A stretch of 64,000 nucleotides of DNA from Brassica napus. Taxonomy: Eukaryota; Streptophyta; Magnoliopsida; Brassicales; Brassicaceae. The stretch lies in assembly GCF_020379485.1 (NCBI RefSeq), contig NC_063442.1, forward strand, positions 16,986,009 to 17,050,008, read 5' to 3'. Made by a program: the position numbers and the translations under genes. This document shows positions 24,143 through 34,339 of the stretch, one piece after another; position 1 is the first letter of the stretch; each line of letters starts with the position of its first letter. The notes below the pieces were generated by a model. The model made no database searches. It saw only the letters and a list, made by a program, of their open reading frames with translations, and was not told where the DNA came from.

Positions 24143-24854
24143 GCAACCTATAACACTTTTGATGAATAGATTAAACCTAGAATCAGGCACTAAGTGGTTA
24201 ACTTGATGCAAGCCTTAAGAACAACAATGAATGAAGACAATCGATTTATAACTTATTTATGTCAAGCTCACGGATCTAACACCCTAACACCCTAGACTAA
24301 GCAAGCTGACTACTCAGCCATGGAGCAAGAAAACACAGAGACATAGACTGAATAAAACATGTGTAGATAAAATAGAATAAGGGTTCAGGGGGTTCTTCTC
24401 TATGGTGAGAGAGATGGAGCCTTCTCCCTTTACAAAGTATCAAATCACAAGTCTCCAACTCTAAGGTCTGGTTTCTTCTCCCAAAAACAGCGTAGAATGA
24501 TAAAGAGAAACAGAAAATATGATATATCAAAGCCACAGGCGGCTGGAAGAGAAAATAGGGATAATTAGGGCAAATCCCGTAATGATTGTAGTTTCCTTAA
24601 AAATCTCTGCCGCTGGAACACTCACTCGGAACAACCACTCGGGTTGCTCCGCTATCCGGAACAGTCATCAAGACTGTTCTGCGTGAAAACCACCAAATTG
24701 CACTGTTTGCTGCCTCTTTTGTTCCAGCTGGTCCATCTCACATCCAATGCAACTCCAGACCTGTAATGACTCGAAAAGGACTAGAAAGACACGATAAAGA
24801 CTTGAAAACCAATTTAAAAGCATATATACAAGATGTATAAAACACCATATATCA
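24143..24854 (-). repeat. 5' LTR of the nested retroelement (truncated)
   Basis: This 712-bp copy corresponds to 22557-23267. The inner part of the LTR and the primer-binding site are absent, so the element can no longer be copied normally. Confidence 0.83.
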
Positions 24855-25789
24855 CACACCCTTTGGTACGGTACCCTATTACGTCCACGTCCTTGCGGCT
24901 TGAATCGTGGCTTCTTGCAGAATCGACATACTTCTAGCTTCTCATCATCTCCCCAATAGATCATGCAGTTGTCGATGCAGACATCTATCATCTCCGAAGG
25001 CAACCCAAGACTATAAACTAATTTCTGAATCTCATAATAAGAATCAGCAGACACATTGTCTTCCGGCAAATACTCTTTAAACAAGTCCGCCCATTCGTTC
25101 ATGCAACTTTCAGGTAGATTGTGATCAGTTTTAATATTCATCATTCTAGCAGCCAACGACAATTTAGAGAGACCTTCTCTACAACCACTGTAAAGTGGTT
25201 GATTCGCCGCGTTTAACATTCCGTAAAACTTTTTGCATCTATATTAGGTTCTTCATCTTCATCATGAGCTACGAATGCATCAGCTACCATATCATGAACC
25301 CTATCATAATCTACCATCTCCTCCTGATGGTAACTATGTTCATTATGCAAATGATGATTAACCGGTTCTTCCTGAAAATTGCTATTACTACTACTAGCTT
25401 CATTCTGATCATAATTATAACCTTCCCCATGTTGAAACCAGATATAGTAATTTGGCGTGAAACCTCTATTTATTAAATGCTTCCAAACATTTTCACGGTT
25501 TGCCAATTTCGAATTGTTGCATTTCCGACAAGGACAGAACATCTTACCACTTTCTTGGGCGAGCGGTGTTGAATCTGCTTGGTGCATAAATGTCTCCAGC
25601 CCCGCAAGGTATTCTTTCGTCACTCTCCCGTTAGCATCTCTATGCATATACATCCATTTCCGCAACTCGTAAATAGTCCCAGAGCGAGCCATTTTTTTTC
25701 TTTCACGTTTTTTGTTGTTGGTGTGTTTAAAATGATGTTCAAACATCCATATTTATAAAAAATTTCGAATCTGGTAGTTGTAATTTTAC

Positions 25790-26125
25790 TATGAAATTAC
25801 GACGAAAATTAATTGGATGGCCAAAAAAAAACGTGAGCCACCTACCAAGTTGGTGGATTCAAAATTTCCTCGTTAAGTACACGTAAAATATTTCGTCGTA
25901 AAGAACTCGCGAAATTTACGTGGCTTTTACGAGGAAATAGTTTTTCCTCTTAAAAGCCACGTCAATTTACATCGTCTTTACGACGAATATGTTTTGTCGT
26001 TATCTTACGACGAAATAACGATGCTTTTCTTTTTCCACGTACTTTCCTCGCAAAATCAACGTTTTTTTACGAGGATTCTTTTTCCTCGTTAAATTTCCTC
26101 GTTAAGGTTACGTTTTCTTGTAGTG
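25790..26125. repeat. CACTA right subterminal repeat array
   Basis: Dense ttacgagg, cgtcgtaa and cacgtaaa motifs in both orientations lead to the terminal CTTGTAGTG. They mirror the left array and lie directly upstream of the TNP2-type gene, so they probably overlap its promoter. Confidence 0.82.
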
Positions 26126-26128
26126 TAA

Positions 26129-27356
26129 GTTTTTGGTTCAATAAATATATCGATAAATTAATATCTTTATAAATTAATAAAAAAATAATAATTTTGGTGT
26201 AGTCCCAACATCATTAATTTATAGATGTTTCATTGTACAAAACAACTTTCCAATATAGAATGATTTCATAGTTTTAATAACTCAGCTATATAAACAAGTT
26301 TTTTTTATGTAACACACAAGTAAGAATATTAACTCAGCTATACAATAGCTACTAATGCAGAAATTCTTCCAAAACATATAATCATAATTTAAATAAAGTA
26401 TTTATGTTTAACGTTCCGGAATATATTTATTATTTTTTTGTCTTTACAAGAACATTTACCCTCACTCCTTATTGTGGTTTATTATATGAAATACCTATCA
26501 ATCGAAATTCGTAGACCTTCACTAACATTCAAGATTATGGGAAATGACCTTCGACTAATTTGGCATAACAAAATTTTCAACTCAAGCTCTTCAAAACTCT
26601 GAGATGTTTAACGTTGTAGATATTATCTGGAGAACTACGACATTCAACTTGACGATCAGTAGGAAAATTAAAAATTCTTTTTTTTTTGTAATATGTTAAG
26701 AAAAATTAAAAATACTTTTTGAAGACCTAGATACCAACAAGTATTTTAATGAAAGAAGCTCTAGTGCATTGATATGTCATCGTCCAGCTTCTTATATTAG
26801 AAACATTTCTTGCATACAAGGGATACGGTAACATTACTAAAAAACAATAGTATGAAAACTTAATTAGCTGTTAAATTAGCGTTTGAAGTACCAATCATTT
26901 ATGTATTTATGCGTACACACACACGTACACTATGTACTAGACTACTAGTATATTAGAATACTTAATTAATCTATAAACAACACAGTCTAAATTTTGAGAA
27001 CATAAAAATCAGGTAATGACAAAATAATAAACCTTAATAAACTAAGTGATGCGTTGTTTGTACTTGTTATAGAGGTTAGAAAATGGGTTGGTAACAGATA
27101 TACATATACACATCACTATGGAGGACGCCAAAGAAACCCATTTATACGTGACAAAAATAATTAGTTTTTCAAAGCTTATGTTTGTCTAACCTATAGAGCT
27201 TTCAGAACTGAGAAACCAGGAGGTGAAGAAAAACAGTAAATTCTGAAAATTATTTTTTCTTCTAAAAACTGAAACTCCCCCCATGTATACATATATATAC
27301 ACACAAGTAAGAGTAAGTTTCTCTCAGTAAAGCATTAATGGAGCTTTAGATAATCA
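26129..27356. other. Distal upstream region of PDF2
   Basis: A/T-rich non-coding DNA between the CACTA element and the PDF2 promoter, with no recognisable gene or element end. About 27180-27350 contains short homopurine and TATA-rich runs and probably belongs to the proximal promoter. Confidence 0.45.
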
Positions 27357-27364
27357 TAAATGCA
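27357..27364 (+). promoter_or_regulatory. L1 box (TAAATGCA) upstream of PDF2
   Basis: The exact octamer TAAATGCA matches the L1-box consensus TAAATGYA, the target of ATML1/PDF2-class HD-ZIP IV factors. It is established that epidermal genes, including this family, use L1 boxes. Its place about 2.1 kb before the ATG, near the probable transcription start, suggests autoregulation. Confidence 0.72.
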
Positions 27365-27680
27365 TTGCACCCTCTCTATGCGCTCAGCAATAACTCTTTT
27401 TTTCTACTTGCAAATCCATCTGTTCCCTTTCTTCCTCTCTTGTCTTTCTTCTTCTCTTTCTCCTTCAAAAAGTTTCCATTGTACCTAGCTAGTCCTTCCT
27501 CAGTTTAAATTTCCGGTATCCCATGTTAACCAGATCCCTAGCAAGCAACCCTTTTACTCTTTGTCATTATCCCCGATCTTTTGTAACCCACAAGAAAATT
27601 GGTACAAACCAAAGATCATTGTAAATTAGGGTTCATTCTGTCTCCAGAAGAAAGATCTTTCAAAACAATACTAAGTAAGA

Positions 27681-27715
<35 letters not shown>

Positions 27716-28451
27716 GTACACGCATGTAAGTATGCATACACATTTGTGTTTTTATCTAGATCGGATCCATATGTATTGCATGTTGTTTGAGAAGAGAAGT
27801 CTTTAGATCTTCCATTTCTTTACTTTTTTCTGTTTTTTGGTTTGTCAAGATCTTGATAACTATATTCATGTGTCTATTTTTTAGATTATGTCTATTTAGT
27901 CTGATTTAATGCGTTAGTGTCTTTTTGCGAAGACTTATGATCTCATTAAAAATTAAGAAAGCGTTACTATAAACTTTCTTGGAGTTAGAAGTTCAAAAGG
28001 GCTTTGACGAAATCTTCTTGGTGGTTGCATCACCAAAAAAGTCCATTGACTTATTGTCAACGCTTTAATTAACCCTATAGACTATATACTGTTTTAATTT
28101 AACCCTACATATGTATGCATCTCTCTTCATTTTTTAATTGTTTAAATTTAGCCTTTTCATTAGTTTTTAGTATTCTTTTACTGAAAGCGGTTCATTTTAG
28201 TGCACAAAGACCAAGGTCAATTTATTTCTTTAATAATTTCAATTGAGAAATTGGAAACTTGTGAACCGCTTTCTATCTCTCTCCTCTCTTCCTAGCTTTT
28301 AAGTCGATAAAGGAGAGAGAAATATCATTAAACTCGAACCTAAAACTTCAACCAACCAAAGAAAAAATAAGAAAAACAACTACAAAGAGATCTGTCTTTA
28401 GACTTTTAAGAACTTTCCAAAGAACTTAAGAGCTTCAGATCGAATTGACGA

Positions 28452-29363
28452 GTAAGTATTTAAGTTATACAAGTGTTCTTGTTTTCATTTTTGACCTTGC
28501 CCCCAAATTAGGGTTTCTTTAAAGATCGTAACTCTCCCTCTCTCTCTCTCTCTCTTCTTCCTTCACCGTCAGCTCTGTCCACCAGATCTGATGTTTTGAG
28601 AAGTCTTCTGACTTTCAAGGAGTGATTTTCTTTTTGTTGTTTATATGCACACACACTTGGAGACAGATAAACTCACATATATGTCACTCTGTGCATTTTA
28701 TAGATGTATTTACATGTACTATCAACCCAAGAACAATGATATTTTCCTCTATACATAAAAAACTCTTTTTATTAGTATCATTTTGGGTCCATATGTTTCC
28801 TCCTATTTACATCGCATTTTTTTTCTTCTAAAACTAACAAATCAGATGATTATCAAGATTATAGCTACCTAATACGTTTTGTTATAAAGTAAGGGATTTT
28901 ATTTGTAAAACATACGTGCGTTTTCATATACTAACACATGTGTATCTTGTATGCGGTTGTGGTTCTTTCATCATCGGATCCTCTCCCTTCTTTTTGTTAA
29001 AAAATACTTTTTGGATTTATATATGTTATAGTCCAAATTTTTCATTTTATTTGGCTGGTTTCTGCTATTGACACTTAGAGTAATAAGTAAGACTTCTTAC
29101 ATTTTAAATGTTTTTACCTAGAAACTGTATGTACATATAACCAAAACGGAGAAACCCGATAGTGTTTAATTAACGGTAACTTGTGAAAATTACTCCTATT
29201 TAATAAGCTAACAATAGTTTCATAACACCTCGAAATTACTTTCCCTTAACATCACTATTTGCTTCCATTTCCATAATGATCTTCTTCTTCTTCATTTCAT
29301 TTAGATATATGTGACAATTTCAAACACAATATTTAACTATCTTGATTTGATTTCTTGGCGTAG
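28452..29363 (+). other. Probable 5' UTR intron of PDF2
   Basis: A good donor (gtaagtattt) at 28452 and an acceptor (ttggcgtag) ending at 29363 bracket about 0.9 kb before the start codon. The region upstream (27390-28450) is rich in CT runs, as in plant 5' UTRs. HD-ZIP IV genes of this subgroup have introns in the 5' UTR. The exact boundaries are inferred from splice signals only. Confidence 0.45.
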
Positions 29364-29487
29364 AAAATCACCTCATGAAACGACTATGATCACATCCTTG
29401 AAGATTTGAAGGAAACCAAAGTTCACAACTTAAAAAAACATTCCTGATTAGTATCTGACTGATTGACCAGAATCAATCATCATCACA

Positions 29488-32400
29488 ATGTATCATCCAA
29501 GCATGTTTGAGAGTCACCACATGTTCGACATGACCACAAAGAGTACCTCCGACAACGACTTGGGAATCACCGGCAGCCGAGAAGATGAGTTCGAGACCAA
29601 GTCAGGCACCGAGGTCACTACCGATAATCCTTCTGGTGAAGAGCTTCAAGATCCTAACCAACGTCCCAACAAAAAGAAGCGTTACCATCGCCACACGCAG
29701 CGCCAAATCCAAGAGCTAGAATCGTAAGAAACAACACTTAAGCTCTAGCTCACATAACAATAGATACGACACATTTTAAAAAAGTTTCATATTTGTATTT
29801 ATATTTATATTGGCTTTACAGGTTCTTTAAAGAATGTCCTCATCCAGATGATAAGCAACGTAAAGAGTTGAGCCGCGATCTCTGCTTAGAGCCTCTTCAA
29901 GTAAAGTTTTGGTTCCAAAACAAACGCACACAAATGAAGGTATATATCTATGTAACAAATCACATCCTCTTCATTAAATTCTTATTAAATTAAAATGAAT
30001 TCTTATATACAGTAGTAAACTAATTAATATCATAATTATAATAGATTGAAATAATTTATATTAATCTCATTTCGTGTGTGTGTGTGTAATATCTATAGGC
30101 ACAACATGAGAGGCATGAGAACCAGATTCTTAAGTCAGACAATGACAAGCTCAGAGCAGAGAACAACAGATACAAGGAGGCTCTAAGCAATGCTACATGC
30201 CCTAACTGTGGCGGTCCAGCTGCTATCGGAGAAATGTCCTTCGATGAACAGCATCTCAGGATCGAAAATGTTCGCCTCCGCGAAGAGGTAGTTAATCTTA
30301 TCATATACGTGACTTAAGTTGAATTCGACCAACCTGATTCTATCAACACTTGAACCTACAGATTGACAGGATCTCCGCCATTGCTGCAAAGTACGTTGGG
30401 AAGCCAGTAGGATCTTCATTCGCTCCACTAGGGATCCACGCGCCTTCTCGTTCTCTGGAACTTGAAGTTGGGAACTTCGGGAACCAGACGACAGGTTTTG
30501 TAGGGGACATGTATGGAACAGGTGACATTTTGAGGTCGGTTTCAATCCCTTCTGATACAGACAAGCCTATGATCGTCGAGCTAGCGGTTGCAGCTATGGA
30601 GGAACTCGTGAGAATGGCTCAAGCTGGGGATCCATTATGGGTTTCGACCGGTAACTCGATGGACCTTCTGAACGAAGAAGAGTATTTCAGAACGTTTCCA
30701 AGAGGAATCGGACCAAAGCCACTAGGGTTGAGAACAGAAGCGTCAAGAGAATCAGCTGTTGTTATAATGAATCACATCAACCTCGTTGAGATTCTCATGG
30801 ATGTGGTAATTAAACTAAATTGTTTCTTGATCTCCAAGGTTTATTGACTAACTTTTAAACCCTAGCAAACTAATATTTTACTTTTGTCTTGTTTTTATGA
30901 CGTGTGAATAAAGAATCAATGGTCGTGTGTGTTCTCTGGGATCGTGTCAAGAGCCTTGACACTTGAAGTTCTGTCTACTGGAGTTGCTGGGAACTACAAT
31001 GGTGCATTGCAAGTGGTATGTAAACCTAGCTGATTACTTGCTTCTCAAGATACTAAACCGAACAGTGTAGTAATCGGTTTTTAAACCTTTTTTGTTGTTT
31101 GATTTGTGTTGAAAAGATGACAGCTGAGTTTCAAGTTCCGTCGCCGCTAGTCCCGACACGTGAGAACTACTTTGTGAGATACTGTAAACAGCATAGCGAC
31201 GGTTCTTGGGCTGTGGTTGATGTCTCTTTAGACAGCCTTAGACCGAACCTAATCTCAAGAACAAGAAGAAGGCCGTCAGGTTGTCTGATTCAAGAGCTGC
31301 CTAATGGTTATTCTAAGGTAAATCAGAAGATATTAAGGGCTAATTTGACTGTTTCTGAAGTTTAAGGTGAAGATTTTAATATTTATATTTTGTGTGTGTT
31401 TTAAAGGTCACATGGATAGAGCATATGGAGGTGGATGATAGATCGGTTCACACAATGTATAAACCGTTGGTTCATTCCGGTTTAGCTTTCGGAGCTAAAC
31501 GTTGGGTGTCTACACTCGAACGCCAGTGCGAGCGGCTCGCGAGTTCGATGGCCAGCAACATTCCGGCGAGTGATCTTTCGGGTACGTGTTTCTTTTGATA
31601 ATATTGAAAATGTTGGGGCTGAATTGAAATTTCTTTTAAGTTTACTCATTAGGTCCTTCAACTTTGTGGTAATTATGCAGTTATTACGAGTCCAGAAGGG
31701 AGGAAGAGCATGTTGAAGCTGGCTGAGAGGATGGTGATGAGCTTCTGCAGCGGTGTTGGCGCGTCGACTGCACACGCGTGGACTACAATGTCGTCGACGG
31801 GATCCGATGATGTTCGGGTTATGACCCGAAAGAGTATGGATGATCCGGGGAGACCTCCGGGTATTGTTCTTAGCGCTGCGACGTCGTTCTGGATTCCGGT
31901 TGCTCCGAAAAGGGTTTTCGATTTCCTCCGCGACGAAAATTCAAGAAGCGAGGTAAAAAATGTTTGGGTTTTGGTTTTGGTGTAGATTTTATGAATGCGG
32001 CCAATGTTTTAGAAAAACAAACCGAACCCCCCGGTCCGACTTGGAATAGTTCTTGCTGTGTCCGGTTTACATCAAAACTTACTGTTTTAAGTTAAAACCG
32101 ACATAACTACTAAAACTGGTTATCCGAGTTTAATTTTAAACCTGGTTTACAAATTTATAAGAGCATCTCTTAAAATTTCATAAACAATTTAATATAATAA
32201 TTAAAACTGTTTAGTAATATAATTAAATTTTAATATTAAAAGATAACAAAAGTTTTCATAAAATTCATAAAAGTATTTAGTAGGTTCTCAAATGAAACCT
32301 TCTCTTCATTTTTAATATAACTTCTTTAGAGAAGAAAAAAAAAAGAAAACAACTTTGTTTTGGACAATTTACTCTCTTTTTTTTGTAAATCACATATTTA

Positions 32401-33080
32401 ATTGATAAACTTTGTTTTGTTTTTGTAAGTATTGCAATGACATAAAAAAATCCTTTGTTATTAATTTGTGTGTTCTGAAATTTATTCATGCAGTGGGATA
32501 TTCTGTCCAATGGAGGAATGGTTCAAGAAATGGCTCATATAGCAAACGGTCGTGAACCTGGAAACTGTGTCTCCTTACTCCGAGTCAATGTAATATTCCT
32601 TCTCCTTGTTCGAGTTATTTCTGTGTTTGCTTTCTCCATATTAGTGATCCAAAGTTGTTCGTTCCGTTTCAGAGCGGGAACTCGAGCCAGAGCAACATGC
32701 TGATACTACAAGAGAGCTGCACGGACGCGTCTGGATCGTACGTGATTTATGCGCCGGTGGATATAGTGGCGATGAACGTTGTCCTAAGCGGAGGAGATCC
32801 TGATTATGTGGCGTTGTTGCCGTCAGGTTTTGCTATATTACCGGATGGTTCTGTCGGAGGAGGAGGAGATGGGAATGATCAGGAAGTGGTTTCTTCTTCT
32901 ACTACTGCTTCTGGGAGTTGTGGTTCACTTTTAACCGTTGCGTTTCAGATACTTGTTGACTCTGTGCCTACAGCTAAACTCTCTCTTGGCTCCGTGGCTA
33001 CGGTTAATAGTCTCATCAAATGTACTGTGGAGAGGATCAAAGCCGCCCTTGCTTGTGACGTAGGTGGAGGAGCACCGTAA
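29488..33080 (+). CDS. PDF2: HD-ZIP IV (HD-START) transcription factor, PDF2 (10 coding exons)
   Basis: Nuclear transcription factor specifying the epidermal (L1) cell layer, acting redundantly with ATML1. Exons: 29488-29723, 29822-29939, 30099-30287, 30362-30805, 30914-31015, 31117-31317, 31407-31581, 31681-31952, 32494-32589, 32673-33080, all GT..AG, giving 746 residues (Arabidopsis PDF2 about 743). The homeodomain lies at about residues 62-118 ([30 protein letters not shown]). A leucine-zipper-like region with the CPNCGG pair (Cys152, Cys155) follows at about 119-181. The START domain is at about 250-480 ([16 protein letters not shown]), then the START-adjacent region. The N-terminus [16 protein letters not shown] with [13 protein letters not shown] is PDF2-like; as I recall it, ATML1 has a different stretch there. 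The gene converges on PCFS4. No break is seen. Confidence 0.96.
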
Positions 33081-33089
33081 TTTTTCCAG

Positions 33090-33323
33090 GTATGATTTTA
33101 AGTTATAGGTTTCTTGTTGTGGTTATGATTTTTTTTTGCCTCTTGAATGAAAACTTACTGTGCGTTTGGCGTTTTTGTCTACATGTTTTCTAAAGAGAAA
33201 AAAAAATCAACTTTTAAGATTAAACCTAGCTTTTGAAACAATTAAGATGGGTTCGTATTCTGGTGTAGCAAGAAACAAGAGTACATGTTTTGCTGAACCG
33301 GTTTATATTCTTTTTGTATGCAG
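33090..33323 (+). other. Probable 3' UTR intron of PDF2
   Basis: A donor (ccag|gtatga) lies nine bases after the stop codon and an acceptor (tttgtatgcag) ends at 33323. Because the stop precedes the intron by so little, splicing here should not trigger decay. The assignment rests on splice signals alone. Confidence 0.45.
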
Positions 33324-34339
33324 AAGTAAGAATAAGAGGCCGGAGGAGGGAAAGTAGCGGTCACCGTTTCTAGTTTTGTGCGTTTTGAAAATCCAAAGGA
33401 AGTCAAGAACGCACCTTTTTGCGTTTAATCTTTATCTCAGAAAGATGTGAAAGAAAGGGGTAAAGGGGTTCGGGTATTGACTTCTGATGGAAACCCACGG
33501 TTTATGTTTGTCTATTTAAGCATTTTGCGTTAGTGACACTCTTTGAACACTTTTGAGTTTCTCCCACCAAGTGTATCTGTTGTTCTTCCTTGTTTTGTTG
33601 TGGAACTACCATGTATGGATGAAATCTTTGTTATTAGTATTACTACATTAAACTCTCTCTCTCTCTTTTCATTGCCCTAACCGAAATTAACTAAAACAGA
33701 TACTTCTAGGTTGAAAATGTTAAAAATATGTCAAATTTGTTTCATTGTAGACCAAGTCATGAGAATAAATGCCCTTAAAAGAGAGTTCTGTTAACTAACA
33801 TTCTTAGCTAACATAAAGAGTGTTATAGTTCAGACAGGAAAAGCTCTAAAGAAGAAGAAAATAAACAGCTGAAACTGGTTCTCTTAGCAACAACATCTAA
33901 CGAGATTTATATCATCACAGAAAATATGCTCAATTAAACATTGGTCTTCCCAAAGCCTCCGCTGCAGTATCACAAGATGAAAAAGAAAGACAATCCGAAA
34001 AACAAGAAAGAAAGAGACACATTATGATACATATACATGGGGAACGAACTACCACGTTGGGCCATATGATTTTACTACAAGCACCCCCAGGTTATAGGTG
34101 TAGCAGAGATATCCATGTCCTAAGCCACAACAGAATTTAAGAGGGGTAAAGAACGATAAGAGATCTGTGGGGGGTAAACCTCTCTCTTTTTATCCTTTTC
34201 AATGGTACAGTTTCAGGAGAAAGAAAACTCTCTCCATCAGCGGTATTGTGTGTGGCTAAGTGCATATAGATGATGAAGAAATAAGAATGTAACTTAAAAA
34301 GTAGTCAAGAAAAAAGACCTAATAGCCGGTCTAAGGGAT
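33324..34339. other. Convergent 3' flanks of PDF2 and PCFS4
   Basis: It contains the PDF2 3' UTR (to about 33650, ending before a ctctctctctc run) and, on the minus strand, the PCFS4 3' UTR (roughly 34339 down to about 34150). I see no further gene. Confidence 0.55.

Larger units (their letters stand above)
22065..24854 (-). mobile_element. Internally deleted LTR retroelement nested in the CACTA transposase gene
   Basis: The insertion has TG..CA termini (TGATATTACG... and ...ATATATCA), with CACAT at 22060-22064 and CACAC at 24855-24859 as a 5-bp target duplication with one change. Removing it restores the transposase reading across the junction. On the minus strand the 3' LTR is complete at 23267-22065 (1203 bp). 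The 5' LTR at 24854-24143 keeps only its first 712 bp. A polypurine tract, ctgggggaat, adjoins the 3' LTR. The primer-binding site and all gag-pol are missing; only about 875 bp of non-coding interior remains (23268-24142). Gypsy-type origin is likely but unproven. Confidence 0.87.
19220..25692 (-). pseudogene. CACTA TNP2-type transposase, broken by an LTR element and two frameshifts
   Basis: The start is the ATG at 25692 (MARSGTIYELRKW). Domains in order: an N-terminal transposase-associated zinc-binding region (CPCRKCNN, W-x-H-L, 25692-25213); the tnp2 transposase core (25219-24860, then 22064-20788, with CPYCNG and LLRHNLDVMHIEKN); a DUF4218-like region (20690-20147, GAFFRDLSTR, FPPGFFDVMEHL); a short exon (20059-19960); and a DUF4216-like C-terminus (19894-19220, ending in an acidic tail). 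Splice sites join 20788/20690, 20147/20059 and 19960/19894. Lesions are one base missing from the A-run at 25230-25234, a 7-bp duplication near 21980-21995, and the LTR element at 22065-24854. In an intact element this protein catalyses cut-and-paste transposition; this copy cannot encode it. Confidence 0.92.
15567..26125 (-). mobile_element. CACTA (En/Spm) DNA transposon, 10.56 kb
   Basis: The left end is CACTACAAGAAAA and the right end its complement TTTTCTTGTAGTG. TAA flanks both sides (15564-15566 and 26126-26128), the 3-bp duplication of CACTA elements. Subterminal arrays of ttacgagg/cgtcgtaa motifs fill both ends. Inside are two minus-strand genes: a TNP2-type transposase (25692 to 19220) and a second, Transposase_24-type gene (18025 to 16172). 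A nested LTR retroelement occupies 22065-24854. Frameshifts in the genes make it non-autonomous now, although its ends look competent for trans-mobilisation. Confidence 0.95.

Noticed and set aside
22710..24536. Two nearly identical 79-codon frames as a duplicated gene
   Set aside because: Both lie at equivalent positions in the two LTR copies and have no protein features.
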